Part shown: positions 16,901-24,339 of the stretch, piece after piece
How the letters are laid out: each line of letters starts with the position of its first letter
Position numbering within the stretch: position 1 is the stretch's first letter
Source of the DNA: Bodo saltans
Lineage: Eukaryota > Euglenozoa > Kinetoplastea > Eubodonida > Bodonidae
DNA length: 26,331 bases
Direction: 5' to 3'
NCBI GenBank assembly: GCA_001460835.1
Contig: CYKH01002096.1
Span: 1 to 26,331, forward strand
Position numbers and translations under genes: made by a program
The notes under the pieces: generated by a model
Databases searched by the model: none
Told to the model about the DNA's origin: nothing
The model's input: only the letters and a program-made list of their open reading frames with translations

Positions 16901-19588
16901 TTGCTGCTGATCGGTAACGAATTGCAGAGTAAATTACAAACGATTCAAACGCTGTTCTCCGTCTCGCAATTTTCAGCAAGTCCGACGAAGAAAAAGCCGC
17001 CAACTGGGAAAAAAGTTCAAACTGTGGATGCAGCCGTGCTTGCAAGTCGCCCGACGAGTAACGCAAGTGTTCAAGTTCGTGGCAACACCTCATCCTCGGG
17101 AGGACACAGTGGTGGTGGCGGCGGTGGTTTTGTCGACAACCTCGCCGATGAAGAACTTGGCCGCCACTCCTTCGTTTCTGTCTGCACAACGTTCCAAGGC
17201 TCTTGGGACTACTTGAAACGCATGTCGGAATACCAAAAGCACTTGATTGTTGCGGCTGCTCGTCATCAAGGCGCGACAACAACCTCACCGACCTCACAAC
17301 CGCTTCTCCGGCTTACGGATGGTGGTGCTGCGCTTGGAACACCACTTGAACAGCCGGCGATGACAGAGTCTATTCGGTTGGACATTAACAGCAAACAACA
17401 GGTCCCAAGACGCCCAAGTCGAAACGGTTCGATCACCACAATTTTTGAGCCGCAACAGCAAGGTGGCATCCTCACTGCATCGTTTGCCTCGGCAGGTGGC
17501 GGCTCGTCGCGTGACACGCCTCGAACCCCTGCTGGCGTAGCAGCAGTCATTGCAGACCTTCAAACAGCAATGGGTGGCCGTCCAACATCGGTGGGATCGA
17601 CTGAGCATCTTACCCCCTCTGACGGTCTTGGGCCGCTGTTGGCGCCCTTCGCCAAAGATCCACTTACACAGCTACCCATTGCCACCGCCGCATCTTCCAT
17701 GTTATCCCTTGATAAGAACATCGCACTTCCGCTTCGTCGAGCGGTGTACCGATGGCTGAATGAGCCTCCGTTTGCTGTCGCACCTGGTGAGCATGAGACC
17801 GCCACGCATCCACCGTTCTCATCGTGCACAGCGTCTCTCAGGAGAGAAGTTGCTGCTCTGCAGGCGATCACAAAGTGCCTGGAACGGTACATGGAGCTCA
17901 CCGGCAGTTATGGGCAAAGTCTGCTCCGGCTTGTCGGGAAGCGGATTCGGCGCCGCGTGTGGGAAAAGCAACGTGATACGATTGAAGCTGCAGGGTTGCG
18001 CACCATTGAACTACACAGCAAACAGTACAAGTTCCTGAAAGCGGGAAGCGGAATGAATGCTCGTGCTCGGCGGGAAGAGCAAGCAAGGCAACTCTTTGAC
18101 AGGTCTGCACGTTGGAAGGCACTTCTGCAGCAGCGGACAACTGCGCTTCACCGTGAGGCGTCGCGCATGGAGCATGTTCTTATGTCGCTCTCCACACAAC
18201 GAGAAGAGGTCCTCTTGGACTTTATGCGGCAATATTACGGCATGCAGCAACAAGGTGGAGGCCTGTCTGCCTTCGGCCGAGATACACCTCTGCAGCGCGG
18301 TGCTCGGCAACGTTCCAGTCGGCATCCGCAGCAACACGTCACGCTCCTTCCCGCAGAAGCTCGTGCTGCCGTGCTACACCAGAAAGAACCCATTCAAGGA
18401 CTTATCACAATTCTGTGGACTGGTAGAGCTCACGGGGTCAACGGCCCAGATGACGATCCTCGCTCCAAGAGTTGGTTCGATCGCACTGGCACGTCTCAAG
18501 GCGGCGCCCGTACGAGTCTTCGCCTTGACGATCTCGCCCGCCAGAAACGTGGTGGTAACATGAGCCCCGGTGACGATCCGGTCGATCCGTCACAAATCGC
18601 CTCGCGGCAGCATCTTGTTGTCTCTGCAGATGATCTTGAGCGTATCTTCAAGAAAGACTACCTTAACTGGTCTCAATCCACTGCGGGGGTGCGTACGATG
18701 TTGTCCACGCACAATATGTACGCGGTGAAGAAATCATCGTCCAGCAAGCAATCTCCTCTGCAACACTTAGCGGCTGGTGGTGCTGCTGCCACCGGAGCAT
18801 CATCAACGCATACCAGCGGACCTCGGACACTTCGTCCGCTGAGCGAGCTTGAGGACCTAAGCAGCGGTGGCGTCACGGTAACTGGCTGGAAGGGGGGCCT
18901 GATTCACTTGGATGCTGGTGTCCCGCTCCCTGACGTTGGCCGCAGCCCAACGTCAACAACGACTGCGCCGCTACCAACTGCAGCAGCGACTGCGGATGTT
19001 CCACCTCCGCTCGCGATGCGGCCTGGCGCTGTGACACAACCAAGCTCGCCAGTTCCATCTCCGCAACCACTGTTCTCAGCAACGTCGCTCCTTCCACCTC
19101 GAACCACAACGCCCCCGCAGCTGCGCTCACAGGTAGCCCAACTCAATCCCCTTCGCGCGATGATTACCATCAGGCAGCATCAGCAGCAGCAGCAGCAAAA
19201 CTCCGATTCGATTAAGGTCTCAGATGGTGTTTCTTCTACGTCCAAACAAATTGTAGAACGACCCCAGCACACTCTTGCCGCCTCCAAGAATGGAGTCCAC
19301 GGTCGCGCGACGAATGTTGGCAGCGTATTAAAATTGAATCGGCTTGGTCCAGCACAATCAACGCTCACCAGAGGGACCGGAGCTACTGCTGGCGGGGGAG
19401 GCGGCGGTAGTAGCAGTGCCTCGTTTGTGCTCGGTGGAGATGTTGAGGGAAGTTACCTGCTTGGAGTCGATGTGTCGACGCGGCAACAACCACCGCGTAA
19501 GCCTGGGGCAGGAATACTCCTTGCGCCGATGCCGCTGGATGTCGATCAGCTGAAACAGGAGGTCGATGATCGCGACCATTTTGATTGA
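10949..19588 (+). CDS. Giant 2,879-residue coiled-coil and disordered protein, family unknown
   Basis: A single uninterrupted 8.6-kb frame from the first ATG after a candidate acceptor. Structure seen by eye: a disordered Asn/Gln/Ser start; helical part about 100-260; Ser-rich linker; helical, heptad-like part about 610-705 (ELERLADVLTALLHERKEAE); another about 1180-1300 (SEALVAELQRATTNSK, VKALEAKVAKL); a well-ordered helical region about 1370-1570; Gly/Ser/Gln linkers including a Gln run near 1835; a basic helical segment about 2294-2431 (GKRIRRRVWEKQRD); and a Pro/Ser/Gly-rich end. There are no membrane helices, ATP-binding motifs or catalytic signatures. (T/V)QT triplets sit at 997, 1890 and 2023. 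Many large kinetoplastid proteins of this type are cytoskeletal or flagellar, but that is inference; I assign no function. The long intact frame argues it is a functional gene. Confidence 0.85.
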   Translation: MHHNLPAQLVEQADMEKLQVKLVHGTLTNSRNTSPQRNPNHNSTTINLSHRRSSSIQQQHHNNNSTTIFTTSIDGGMPHHQHLARPPAAAVPTSTPVDAATTTPQERMATYILNHKQTYRDDIETYLAYNERVKRGLALLQNSNDVKDGKRTLELDDMAHQLHLSVADKLTRAETLLERFRRSTSGALTELISQSKAYQSRSSNDDDDTTASRFPDVPGHLEKFILEAHERHREDRAKIKAKASSLRGAAGAATFALSLRGGVHESKGGKPRNSSAVTLAHQDADDESAYSQGSASFSFGHSSPTAKGDRRMTNYSFDDSVSATSCMTASILSPQYSGADASAQQRQEWFDTIADHVGQPSSHHLVVPEVVHEIAPVSASELERRIDLLTVDVGLTVPVKVAAQQPVSMAVSANAPSATKVPESIASTAAVFRSPSFASGDHHAPPLLGNKREEDRAVELPNVLETSDRLASPDTLQSSGIIIARGASEMNARSVVDDHSMLNSTALQQVDKRSSIISVATSPISGGDLQKRGSIAYTEASRRRGSSSPSADVVVATSVMVPHSALQMIEGSSSARAADEGSVRQQQYTTTSTVVTTHRASVAIPPTARWGNSCNCESMFHLMKAKMFEDVKRAVKARYVCGFMNQMEAMANEVMDWKQSMTEELERLADVLTALLHERKEAEREVAEVSAALDSIKRSLMIDGSSSAGGGASAELMLEQVQETIALQQKQHQQLVQQQQEFIASGAFVATPGAGTPQIVGTPRPEDHTPSRSTSPAAKYVALLRSDAAGASSPASPVISTHGGGFSPDAASRRWPTVVDVDDSVVEHNPPPKRSHENSEAPRTSSLSTTPPPEAPPLAALEGGGGTSQHLQRTRSIVGSVRVDWDRFLQDHSPVGKRVERLLTANRFLEESLMHMHDHFIPPPPPVTATGAAAASHWLSNSQKRRTSLGGGEGDDSDNDTSKAASYNTSTAASPRAAAAPVAKLRLVSTRMADATTQTIEELDYFLDNIENVMTGGSQHNPQMALHMQATAQYGSAAANSMMQAAMSGSGSASLGAPVSPLLNRKEPAILQPADDAVSKTATLRMQQMLSTLSLPPQIASLVPKQATPTLASLSNDDADEIEKVDPSRLSTTIASAFHEILTSIQAFSKDVISSRVKRLPAALRSVPAADVNLSVDEFDDTLRLKLRLIVSRVNEAFLGCSSAVESVTDLVTKVQSQKDALTKSEALVAELQRATTNSKSFNKERDDTVKALEAKVAKLTAAALQQSVKKVAAEKSSPMQSKEGQLGRANRNLEETRNVLAGLVERVKETLLRCCDSGKNVSLACGLKDMWSSHRFAPSDSSPPAASGAVSPTSHENGRTWLTEVNALEETLLQMNTPEFGCYLHARAYPDPGLLDLCHTAAKSSEMVMNIIRMNKFDVPLPAMEFIGKALTMFAAQGPNETEEDFLAQRERAIARHEPEPIAAYRQLRDTTAADLFSSVTKQLHLMGTMVQTLRTELPKQRKELIKPFVNAARTVLEIGREDLKSTLFAMEWYLKKRQNEKALLQGMDRAQEILDDAEEHLNEMMEQQTEPKEDDNDDAKDVAEANGPQAEKSDALSPPQPHQLEASVSFISQSATVNFSESRNQMSPKNSSRKKKLQRNASALSLSQSQASHDEEADNPLKALFLHIQNYRSHSDEILHLLSDKKLSTVSDTSVISDALSEFTSSHHVPMTARLRRNLKDVMARMMSIIEGKNIAQTLSRDASEGTEVLEWVDEMCQTGDITFRDQGTDYVVDDFEPYEGDPTMIQELFEQFEEQIHSKLDVEDRVFSGEGEDYAGVASSPLLVDAEHHDGEQQQQQQQGSPADGGGHVSPQRGHLPLSSPSGATDDLLHSPSKRNSKKKTCANVYVQTAVDTDTMATLYQRVPLPQLFLCRTSLMHALDTLADSIGATAANPNNSFDVNPQEEIQRMRNSAVAMEGLHSYRRGNSNRELGLQWISLMDQTLLLIGNELQSKLQTIQTLFSVSQFSASPTKKKPPTGKKVQTVDAAVLASRPTSNASVQVRGNTSSSGGHSGGGGGGFVDNLADEELGRHSFVSVCTTFQGSWDYLKRMSEYQKHLIVAAARHQGATTTSPTSQPLLRLTDGGAALGTPLEQPAMTESIRLDINSKQQVPRRPSRNGSITTIFEPQQQGGILTASFASAGGGSSRDTPRTPAGVAAVIADLQTAMGGRPTSVGSTEHLTPSDGLGPLLAPFAKDPLTQLPIATAASSMLSLDKNIALPLRRAVYRWLNEPPFAVAPGEHETATHPPFSSCTASLRREVAALQAITKCLERYMELTGSYGQSLLRLVGKRIRRRVWEKQRDTIEAAGLRTIELHSKQYKFLKAGSGMNARARREEQARQLFDRSARWKALLQQRTTALHREASRMEHVLMSLSTQREEVLLDFMRQYYGMQQQGGGLSAFGRDTPLQRGARQRSSRHPQQHVTLLPAEARAAVLHQKEPIQGLITILWTGRAHGVNGPDDDPRSKSWFDRTGTSQGGARTSLRLDDLARQKRGGNMSPGDDPVDPSQIASRQHLVVSADDLERIFKKDYLNWSQSTAGVRTMLSTHNMYAVKKSSSSKQSPLQHLAAGGAAATGASSTHTSGPRTLRPLSELEDLSSGGVTVTGWKGGLIHLDAGVPLPDVGRSPTSTTTAPLPTAAATADVPPPLAMRPGAVTQPSSPVPSPQPLFSATSLLPPRTTTPPQLRSQVAQLNPLRAMITIRQHQQQQQQNSDSIKVSDGVSSTSKQIVERPQHTLAASKNGVHGRATNVGSVLKLNRLGPAQSTLTRGTGATAGGGGGGSSSASFVLGGDVEGSYLLGVDVSTRQQPPRKPGAGILLAPMPLDVDQLKQEVDDRDHFD
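16452..16476 (+). repeat. CAA microsatellite coding a Gln run
   Basis: Consecutive CAA triplets inside the giant gene encode a short polyglutamine stretch in a predicted disordered linker. A second CAG-type run lies at about 19173-19198. These are length-variable sites in many eukaryotes. Confidence 0.7.
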
Positions 19589-19670
19589 AAGTAAGGAGCC
19601 CCTCAAGCGGCGGAGTTTGAACAAACAACAAAAATATGTATGTGTAGACTTGTCGCTCGAAGGATGTGTG

Positions 19671-19812
19671 AATACTTTCTTCTTAAATCTTAAATTGTGT
19701 TTCACACTGCGTTGGAATTATTTTTTGGTGTTTTGCCAACAACTGAGATCAAAAAGAATCACTAGATAGCACAGTCGTCGCCGATCAAAAGAGGCGCAAG
19801 TTCACCTTCTAG
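19671..19812 (+). promoter_or_regulatory. Polypyrimidine stretch and candidate acceptors for the carrier gene
   Basis: T-rich sequence at about 19671-19733 is followed by AGs at 19773-19774 (GCACAG) and 19811-19812 (CTTCTAG, itself preceded by pyrimidines). No ATG lies between either AG and the start at 19869. Confidence 0.45.
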
Positions 19813-19868
19813 CACGGGGCAACCTTACGTCAGTGCAATTTCTTAAAATCTCGCACTCCGCAAAATTA

Positions 19869-21116
19869 ATGACGGCCTCCACACCGCAATCAACGCAGCA
19901 TCTTCCACTGGAACGTGACTTGCATCTGCACAAGTCAGATCTCGTTCAGCTGCTTGAAACCGCAACCCCTGCACTCGTGAGCGGTGCCATTCAATCCGTC
20001 CTTTTTAACCCTTTTGATCGAGCTCTCTACGTAAGAGTGCAATCCCGTCGGCGACGTTTTCTTGATCGACGAAATTTTGAGCGGCCGTTTCAAGGTTTTG
20101 GGAATGCTGCTGTGTACCGTACCATCGTTGGAGCGTCGTACGTGTTTTGGCAAGACAGCTGCCGAATTTGGATTCCCCGCGCAGTCCCGTCCCTGTCCGA
20201 GGCACAGAATCCAACTCTTAACGCCGTCTCGGTTGGTTTGATTGCAGGTGCCGCCAATGGTCTTGCGCTCAACAATCTGCAGGCGATCAAGTTTCGTATG
20301 TGGACTGAGGCCCCTCCAGAGCAGCTTCATCCCTCCGCCACTCGGTTGACATCAGCGTCGCTGCCTACAGCGCCGGCTACAACCTCTTCTTCTACTTCCA
20401 TGGGTTTCTTTGGAACAGCGCGGAATATGTACGCAACAGGGGGCATCCGCGTGTTTTACCGAGGATGTATCATTACGATGCAAAGAGACTCCGTGTTCGG
20501 TGTCACGTATGAGGGATTACGACGGGCAGTTTGGTTTCGAGATATGGTGAGGGGTGCTGTGAGACTCGTTCACACTCCCGGTCAGACCCTCGCTTCTTTC
20601 TTCCGAGAAACATTGGGGAAAGGGCCTAACTCAGCAGCAATCGAGTCCTCCTCAATCTCCACAACGACAAATTCGGTCGCTGCGCTCCGTGAGCGACAAC
20701 AAAAAGCTGCAGTGAGCGAGCGGCAAGATAAGACTGTGACGTTCTTTTCAAACCTCTTGGCAGCTGTTCTGGCCACGATGGCCTCATCCCCTTGGAATTA
20801 CGTTCGCTCCGTTGCGTATGGCTGTCCTGCGCATGCAGAGGGCCTTCATCGGGCTATGGTGGTGCGCTTCCTTTTCTTACAGACCAAGTATGCGTTCGAG
20901 CATGGCGAGACATATCGCAAAATTGCGTATCATTCATCTGAGTGCATCCCTCGCGGATGGCACTTTCACGCAGCCTTCAAAGTGCTCAATCGACGCCTCA
21001 ACGTTGGTTGGGGATCGTTGCGAGTGGGGCTGGGGATGGCAGTCGGTCAGCATGTCTTTGGGCTCGTTCAAGCAGCAATGACAACGGCCCCACAGCATTC
21101 AGTGCACGCGAGATGA
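19869..21116 (+). CDS. Divergent mitochondrial carrier family (SLC25-like) protein
   Basis: 415 residues, longer than the usual 300 because of a Ser/Thr-rich insert (about 160-178) and a polar insert (about 250-288). The three-fold carrier pattern is visible but decayed at the PX(D/E)XX(K/R) sites. Repeat 1 has PFDRAL (48-53) in LVSGAIQSVLFNPFDRALYVRVQ. Repeat 2 has NLQAIK (136-141) after GLIAGAANGLAL. Repeat 3 has PWNYVR (308-313) after NLLAAVLATMASS. The carrier-type GGIRVFYRG box follows at 191-199. Family members exchange metabolites across the inner mitochondrial membrane. Loss of salt-bridge residues suggests an unusual substrate, an altered transport cycle or a non-transport role. No substrate can be named. 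The start is the first ATG after the acceptors. Confidence 0.72.
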   Translation: MTASTPQSTQHLPLERDLHLHKSDLVQLLETATPALVSGAIQSVLFNPFDRALYVRVQSRRRRFLDRRNFERPFQGFGNAAVYRTIVGASYVFWQDSCRIWIPRAVPSLSEAQNPTLNAVSVGLIAGAANGLALNNLQAIKFRMWTEAPPEQLHPSATRLTSASLPTAPATTSSSTSMGFFGTARNMYATGGIRVFYRGCIITMQRDSVFGVTYEGLRRAVWFRDMVRGAVRLVHTPGQTLASFFRETLGKGPNSAAIESSSISTTTNSVAALRERQQKAAVSERQDKTVTFFSNLLAAVLATMASSPWNYVRSVAYGCPAHAEGLHRAMVVRFLFLQTKYAFEHGETYRKIAYHSSECIPRGWHFHAAFKVLNRRLNVGWGSLRVGLGMAVGQHVFGLVQAAMTTAPQHSVHAR

Positions 21117-21210
21117 TGACGACAACCCAAAGATCTGTGGAAGAGGGAAACTCTTATGCCCCGTATGTGGCGCTTCTTGTGGTGGTTGTCGTCAACAGAT
21201 TGCATGGTTT

Positions 21211-21270
21211 CACTTTTTTTTTTTTTTTTGTGGGAATGCTCTTGTGATTTCTTTTTTTGTTTGTTTGAAG
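21211..21270 (+). promoter_or_regulatory. Candidate trans-splice acceptor for the repeat-protein gene
   Basis: A long T-run at about 21212-21229, then a second T-rich run, ends in TTTGAAG, with the AG at 21269-21270. The 80-base leader lacks an ATG before 21351. The upstream reading-frame extension passes through these T-runs and is therefore excluded from the gene. Confidence 0.6.
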
Positions 21271-21350
21271 ACTGTCTTGACATTTGGCATTTTAAGTTGT
21301 TGTATTCCTGTTGTTCGACATCAATACGAAAGAGGAAAAACGGACGTGCG

Positions 21351-24173
21351 ATGATCGTGCGATGGTCGTCCCGATGTAATCTGCTAAATAGTGTGCGCCT
21401 TCGTCATTCTCCACTTTCACTGTCGATGCGCTACGCCCTGACTGACGCACAGGCAGCCATTCTCGATCATTCACTGCGACAATTGTTGCACACGAGCCCA
21501 TGTCTGATCACTCAAATCACGCGTGGGCTTCCCGACACCGCTGTTGATATTTTAGATGACCTTGATGGCAGCTTGCTGGACTACCTGAAGCGAAACCGAA
21601 AATTTGTTGTGAGGCAGACATCCCTCGACAACAAGGTTGGTGGAGCAAATGCGAATTTAGTGTCGCTTGCTCCGAGTGAAGCGGTCACAACCATTCATGG
21701 CGATGCACGAAAGATCGCCATCGTTGTTCATGACATCATCGCGTCCAGTGCCACTGCTCACCTTGTGGGGCAAGGGATGGCCATATCGAAGATCTTTGAC
21801 TTGTTGAATACAGGACAACGGAAGCAACTTTGTAAAGTCGGAACTTTGAATGTACTTGCGCAGTCATATGAGAATGTGTTCGAACTATCCGCTGATGGAA
21901 AATATGTGCGATTGGTTGATGAGAGAACTCCCGTGCGGCCATCTGAAACCTTCAATGCCATCAACTCAGCGTCCCAGTCATCGGCGGCGGCGGCGGCGGC
22001 GGCACGCAAGAGCAGCAACAGCAACAACAATAATAACGTATCTGCCGTCCCCATCGCACCTGCAGCACCGCAATCGAATGCTCTCCCGTCAACCCATTCG
22101 CGCACAAGTAGTCATAGAAATCCTGCTGCAGTTGCAGCGACAGCGATGAATGTGCCGCTTTCCGACAAGATCGTGGCCATCGTTAACGTTCTAGTGGCGT
22201 CAGTACCCTTTGACAGCTACATTACGTTAGATGAGCTGCTGCAACATGCACCGACGCGAATCCGATTTGAACAGATGCTGTCTGTCGATACGAATAATGT
22301 TCCTCACAGCGTCGTCGACCACCCCTTGCACACTAAGATTGTGAGACTGTTGGAGTCTGTTCCCTCTACTGCGTTGGATTGCAGGATATTTGATGAGCAC
22401 AATCCTCGCATGATTTTTCTGCGTGTGATTGGCAATCTGAAAGATGCGACGCTGAACTGTCGACCAGACATTGAAGTTGGTGATCCGCTGGAACTTCGAA
22501 AATCAGCACTCCCGCACACTTGGATTCTTCTCGAGGCGATTCTCAAGAAGTATGAAGCTGCCCTTGGTGTTGAGGAAATCAATACATGGTTTCGAAATTC
22601 ATTTTCCACGACAATTGCCGCCCCGACTGGCACGCAGCTACAGTTGCTTTTGACCTCCTCCGCCGCACTATCATCGACGCTGACACAGCCATCGCCGCAG
22701 TCAGTGGAACAATTGCCACCGCTTGAGCTGAATAGCCTGTGCATGCTGTGTGCGCAGCTGGATGCTCTTATCTCTGATATTCCTCAACTTGCACCGGCAA
22801 GAAGTACACTCAGCGTTAGCAGTGGCGGGGGAGAAGGAGGAGGAGGAAATTGCGTAGATGACTCGTATCGTCCATTTGCGCTCCTTATCTGTGACAGGCT
22901 ACCGCATCTGTTTGATGTCAATTGGCCAACGTATGAAGTGCGCATACGTCGGGAAATCATGGCGGCGTGGTGGGCACTGAAGACGAGCCCTCCTGTTGTT
23001 GGTGTTGCTCCTCCGTCTTCTCTTTCTTCTTTGTCGGAAGACGAACAACAGCAATCGTCACCCGTTGAGGTGAGCTTGAAATCGGTGTTGCAGCTAGTGA
23101 TGGCCTCGCCTCAGTTACGCACTCTCAGCAACTCAACGCTTGATACGTCCACAACGCCTGTGCAAAGAGCCCTGCGACAAACTCGGAGCGTTTCAAGCCG
23201 CAGTTCAACAAATACCAGCAAAATTCTTTCCGGTGGCGCCACTACCGCCGCTGTCTTTTGCCCAACGACACTGACGATTGATAACCTTCGTGGCAATTTG
23301 TTCCCCTCCGCCGTTGCCGATAGCGTTATCAGCGTGTTTGGCTCCATCGAGACGTTTGCGCGGTATCACTCCTCTGAATTCTTTATTCGGACCTCAGCAG
23401 GCACCCCGCTATCGGCGCCATTACCTCCTGATGTTGATCCAAGAAACAGTAACAATGATGCCGCCACCGGTGGTGTCTGCGAGGACGACAAACATCGCTT
23501 CATATGGTCCGCAGATCAAGTAGTATCAAAGCGCTCGCATGAAGTAGAACAACACATCGCGGAATCCGTAAAGGATGACAATATTTTGCCGCGTGATGTT
23601 GGAGGGCTCCATAAATCATCAAAAGCGGCGTTGTCGTGGTCGGACAACACCGTCGCGCAAGTGCTGTTCAACACGCTACCGTCGTTGGAGGAAGATCACC
23701 CAGTGTTGTGGCGGAAGCACTTGCGCTATCTACAGAACACCTACACCACTACTATCCCGCATCACGTTCTCCACCGCAATTATTCGACTCAGTTTTTCTT
23801 TGACCGGCCGCATTTGTTTGAAGTGTTTGAGTTGATTCATGGCAGCGGAGGTGGACGATTTCTCGTTGCTCGAAGGGGCACGACGCCGCCTCCTTTTGGC
23901 ATTCATCCAAAGCATTGCCGTACACTGGAAGAAGCTATCAAGCAGTTGGCCGTGGTGAGCGTTGGTGGCGTCACGCTTGAAGAATCCATGAACTCACTCT
24001 CTTCGGAAGCTCGCACGCTGGTGAAGCGGTATGGCGGCTCTGAAGAGATTGCATTGGCGCTACCGATGTGGTTTGAGGTGCGCGCCTCTCTGATCACTTA
24101 CATCGGGGGACAGGACAACAATAACGCGAGCAGCGGTTCAACAACACTTGCCGCGGCAATGGATGATGATTGA
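21351..24173 (+). CDS. Probable mitochondrial protein with winged-helix-like repeats, family unknown
   Basis: 940 residues from ATG 21351, the first after the acceptor. The start MIVRWSSRCNLLNSVRLRHS is basic and lacks acidic residues, like a mitochondrial presequence. A short motif recurs: helix, (G)(S/T)L-x2-(Y/L)L, five to seven residues, F-h-h, then a V-x-L strand. Copies: GSLLDYLKRNRKFVVRQ (73-89), GTLNVLAQSYENVFEL (164-179, then KYVRLVD), GSIETFARYHSSEFFIR (664-680) and YSTQFFFDRPHLFEVFEL (811-828, then RFLVARR). The spacing recalls winged-helix RNA- or protein-binding modules such as LOTUS or PORR-like units (analogy only). Linkers are Ala-, Asn-, Gly- and Ser-rich. A part in mitochondrial RNA processing or ribosomes is possible but unproven. 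An internal ATG at 21426 is an alternative start. Confidence 0.75.
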   Translation: MIVRWSSRCNLLNSVRLRHSPLSLSMRYALTDAQAAILDHSLRQLLHTSPCLITQITRGLPDTAVDILDDLDGSLLDYLKRNRKFVVRQTSLDNKVGGANANLVSLAPSEAVTTIHGDARKIAIVVHDIIASSATAHLVGQGMAISKIFDLLNTGQRKQLCKVGTLNVLAQSYENVFELSADGKYVRLVDERTPVRPSETFNAINSASQSSAAAAAAARKSSNSNNNNNVSAVPIAPAAPQSNALPSTHSRTSSHRNPAAVAATAMNVPLSDKIVAIVNVLVASVPFDSYITLDELLQHAPTRIRFEQMLSVDTNNVPHSVVDHPLHTKIVRLLESVPSTALDCRIFDEHNPRMIFLRVIGNLKDATLNCRPDIEVGDPLELRKSALPHTWILLEAILKKYEAALGVEEINTWFRNSFSTTIAAPTGTQLQLLLTSSAALSSTLTQPSPQSVEQLPPLELNSLCMLCAQLDALISDIPQLAPARSTLSVSSGGGEGGGGNCVDDSYRPFALLICDRLPHLFDVNWPTYEVRIRREIMAAWWALKTSPPVVGVAPPSSLSSLSEDEQQQSSPVEVSLKSVLQLVMASPQLRTLSNSTLDTSTTPVQRALRQTRSVSSRSSTNTSKILSGGATTAAVFCPTTLTIDNLRGNLFPSAVADSVISVFGSIETFARYHSSEFFIRTSAGTPLSAPLPPDVDPRNSNNDAATGGVCEDDKHRFIWSADQVVSKRSHEVEQHIAESVKDDNILPRDVGGLHKSSKAALSWSDNTVAQVLFNTLPSLEEDHPVLWRKHLRYLQNTYTTTIPHHVLHRNYSTQFFFDRPHLFEVFELIHGSGGGRFLVARRGTTPPPFGIHPKHCRTLEEAIKQLAVVSVGGVTLEESMNSLSSEARTLVKRYGGSEEIALALPMWFEVRASLITYIGGQDNNNASSGSTTLAAAMDDD
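21983..22004 (+). repeat. GGC trinucleotide run coding an Ala stretch
   Basis: Repeated GGC/GCG triplets within the repeat-protein gene encode a polyalanine run, followed at about 22011-22035 by an AAC/AAT-rich run encoding Asn. Both are in a predicted linker between repeats. Confidence 0.7.
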
Positions 24174-24183
24174 AATTTCATTT

Positions 24184-24315
24184 TTGTTGTTGTTTTTTTT
24201 GTGTGGGGTTTTTTTTTTTTTTTTGATGGTCCTCTTTGCCAAAATTAAATCGTTTCTGATCCACAGCAGTTGATGGCGATATATTTTGACTTTTTCGTTT
24301 TGTCTACTTCCAAAG
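24184..24315 (+). promoter_or_regulatory. T-runs and two candidate acceptors for the small gene
   Basis: Very long T-runs at about 24184-24223 precede CCACAG (AG at 24265-24266). A second tract, GACTTTTTCGTTTTGTCTAC, precedes AAAG with its AG at 24314-24315. Only the second acceptor makes the ATG at 24340 the first in the message; the first would include an ATG at 24273 in another frame. Confidence 0.45.
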
Positions 24316-24339
24316 GGCACTCAACGCAAAGACACACAA

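Noticed and set aside
21156-21350. Hydrophobic N-terminal extension of the repeat protein
   Set aside because: It translates the T-run of the splice acceptor into Phe and Leu, so the apparent membrane segment is an artefact.
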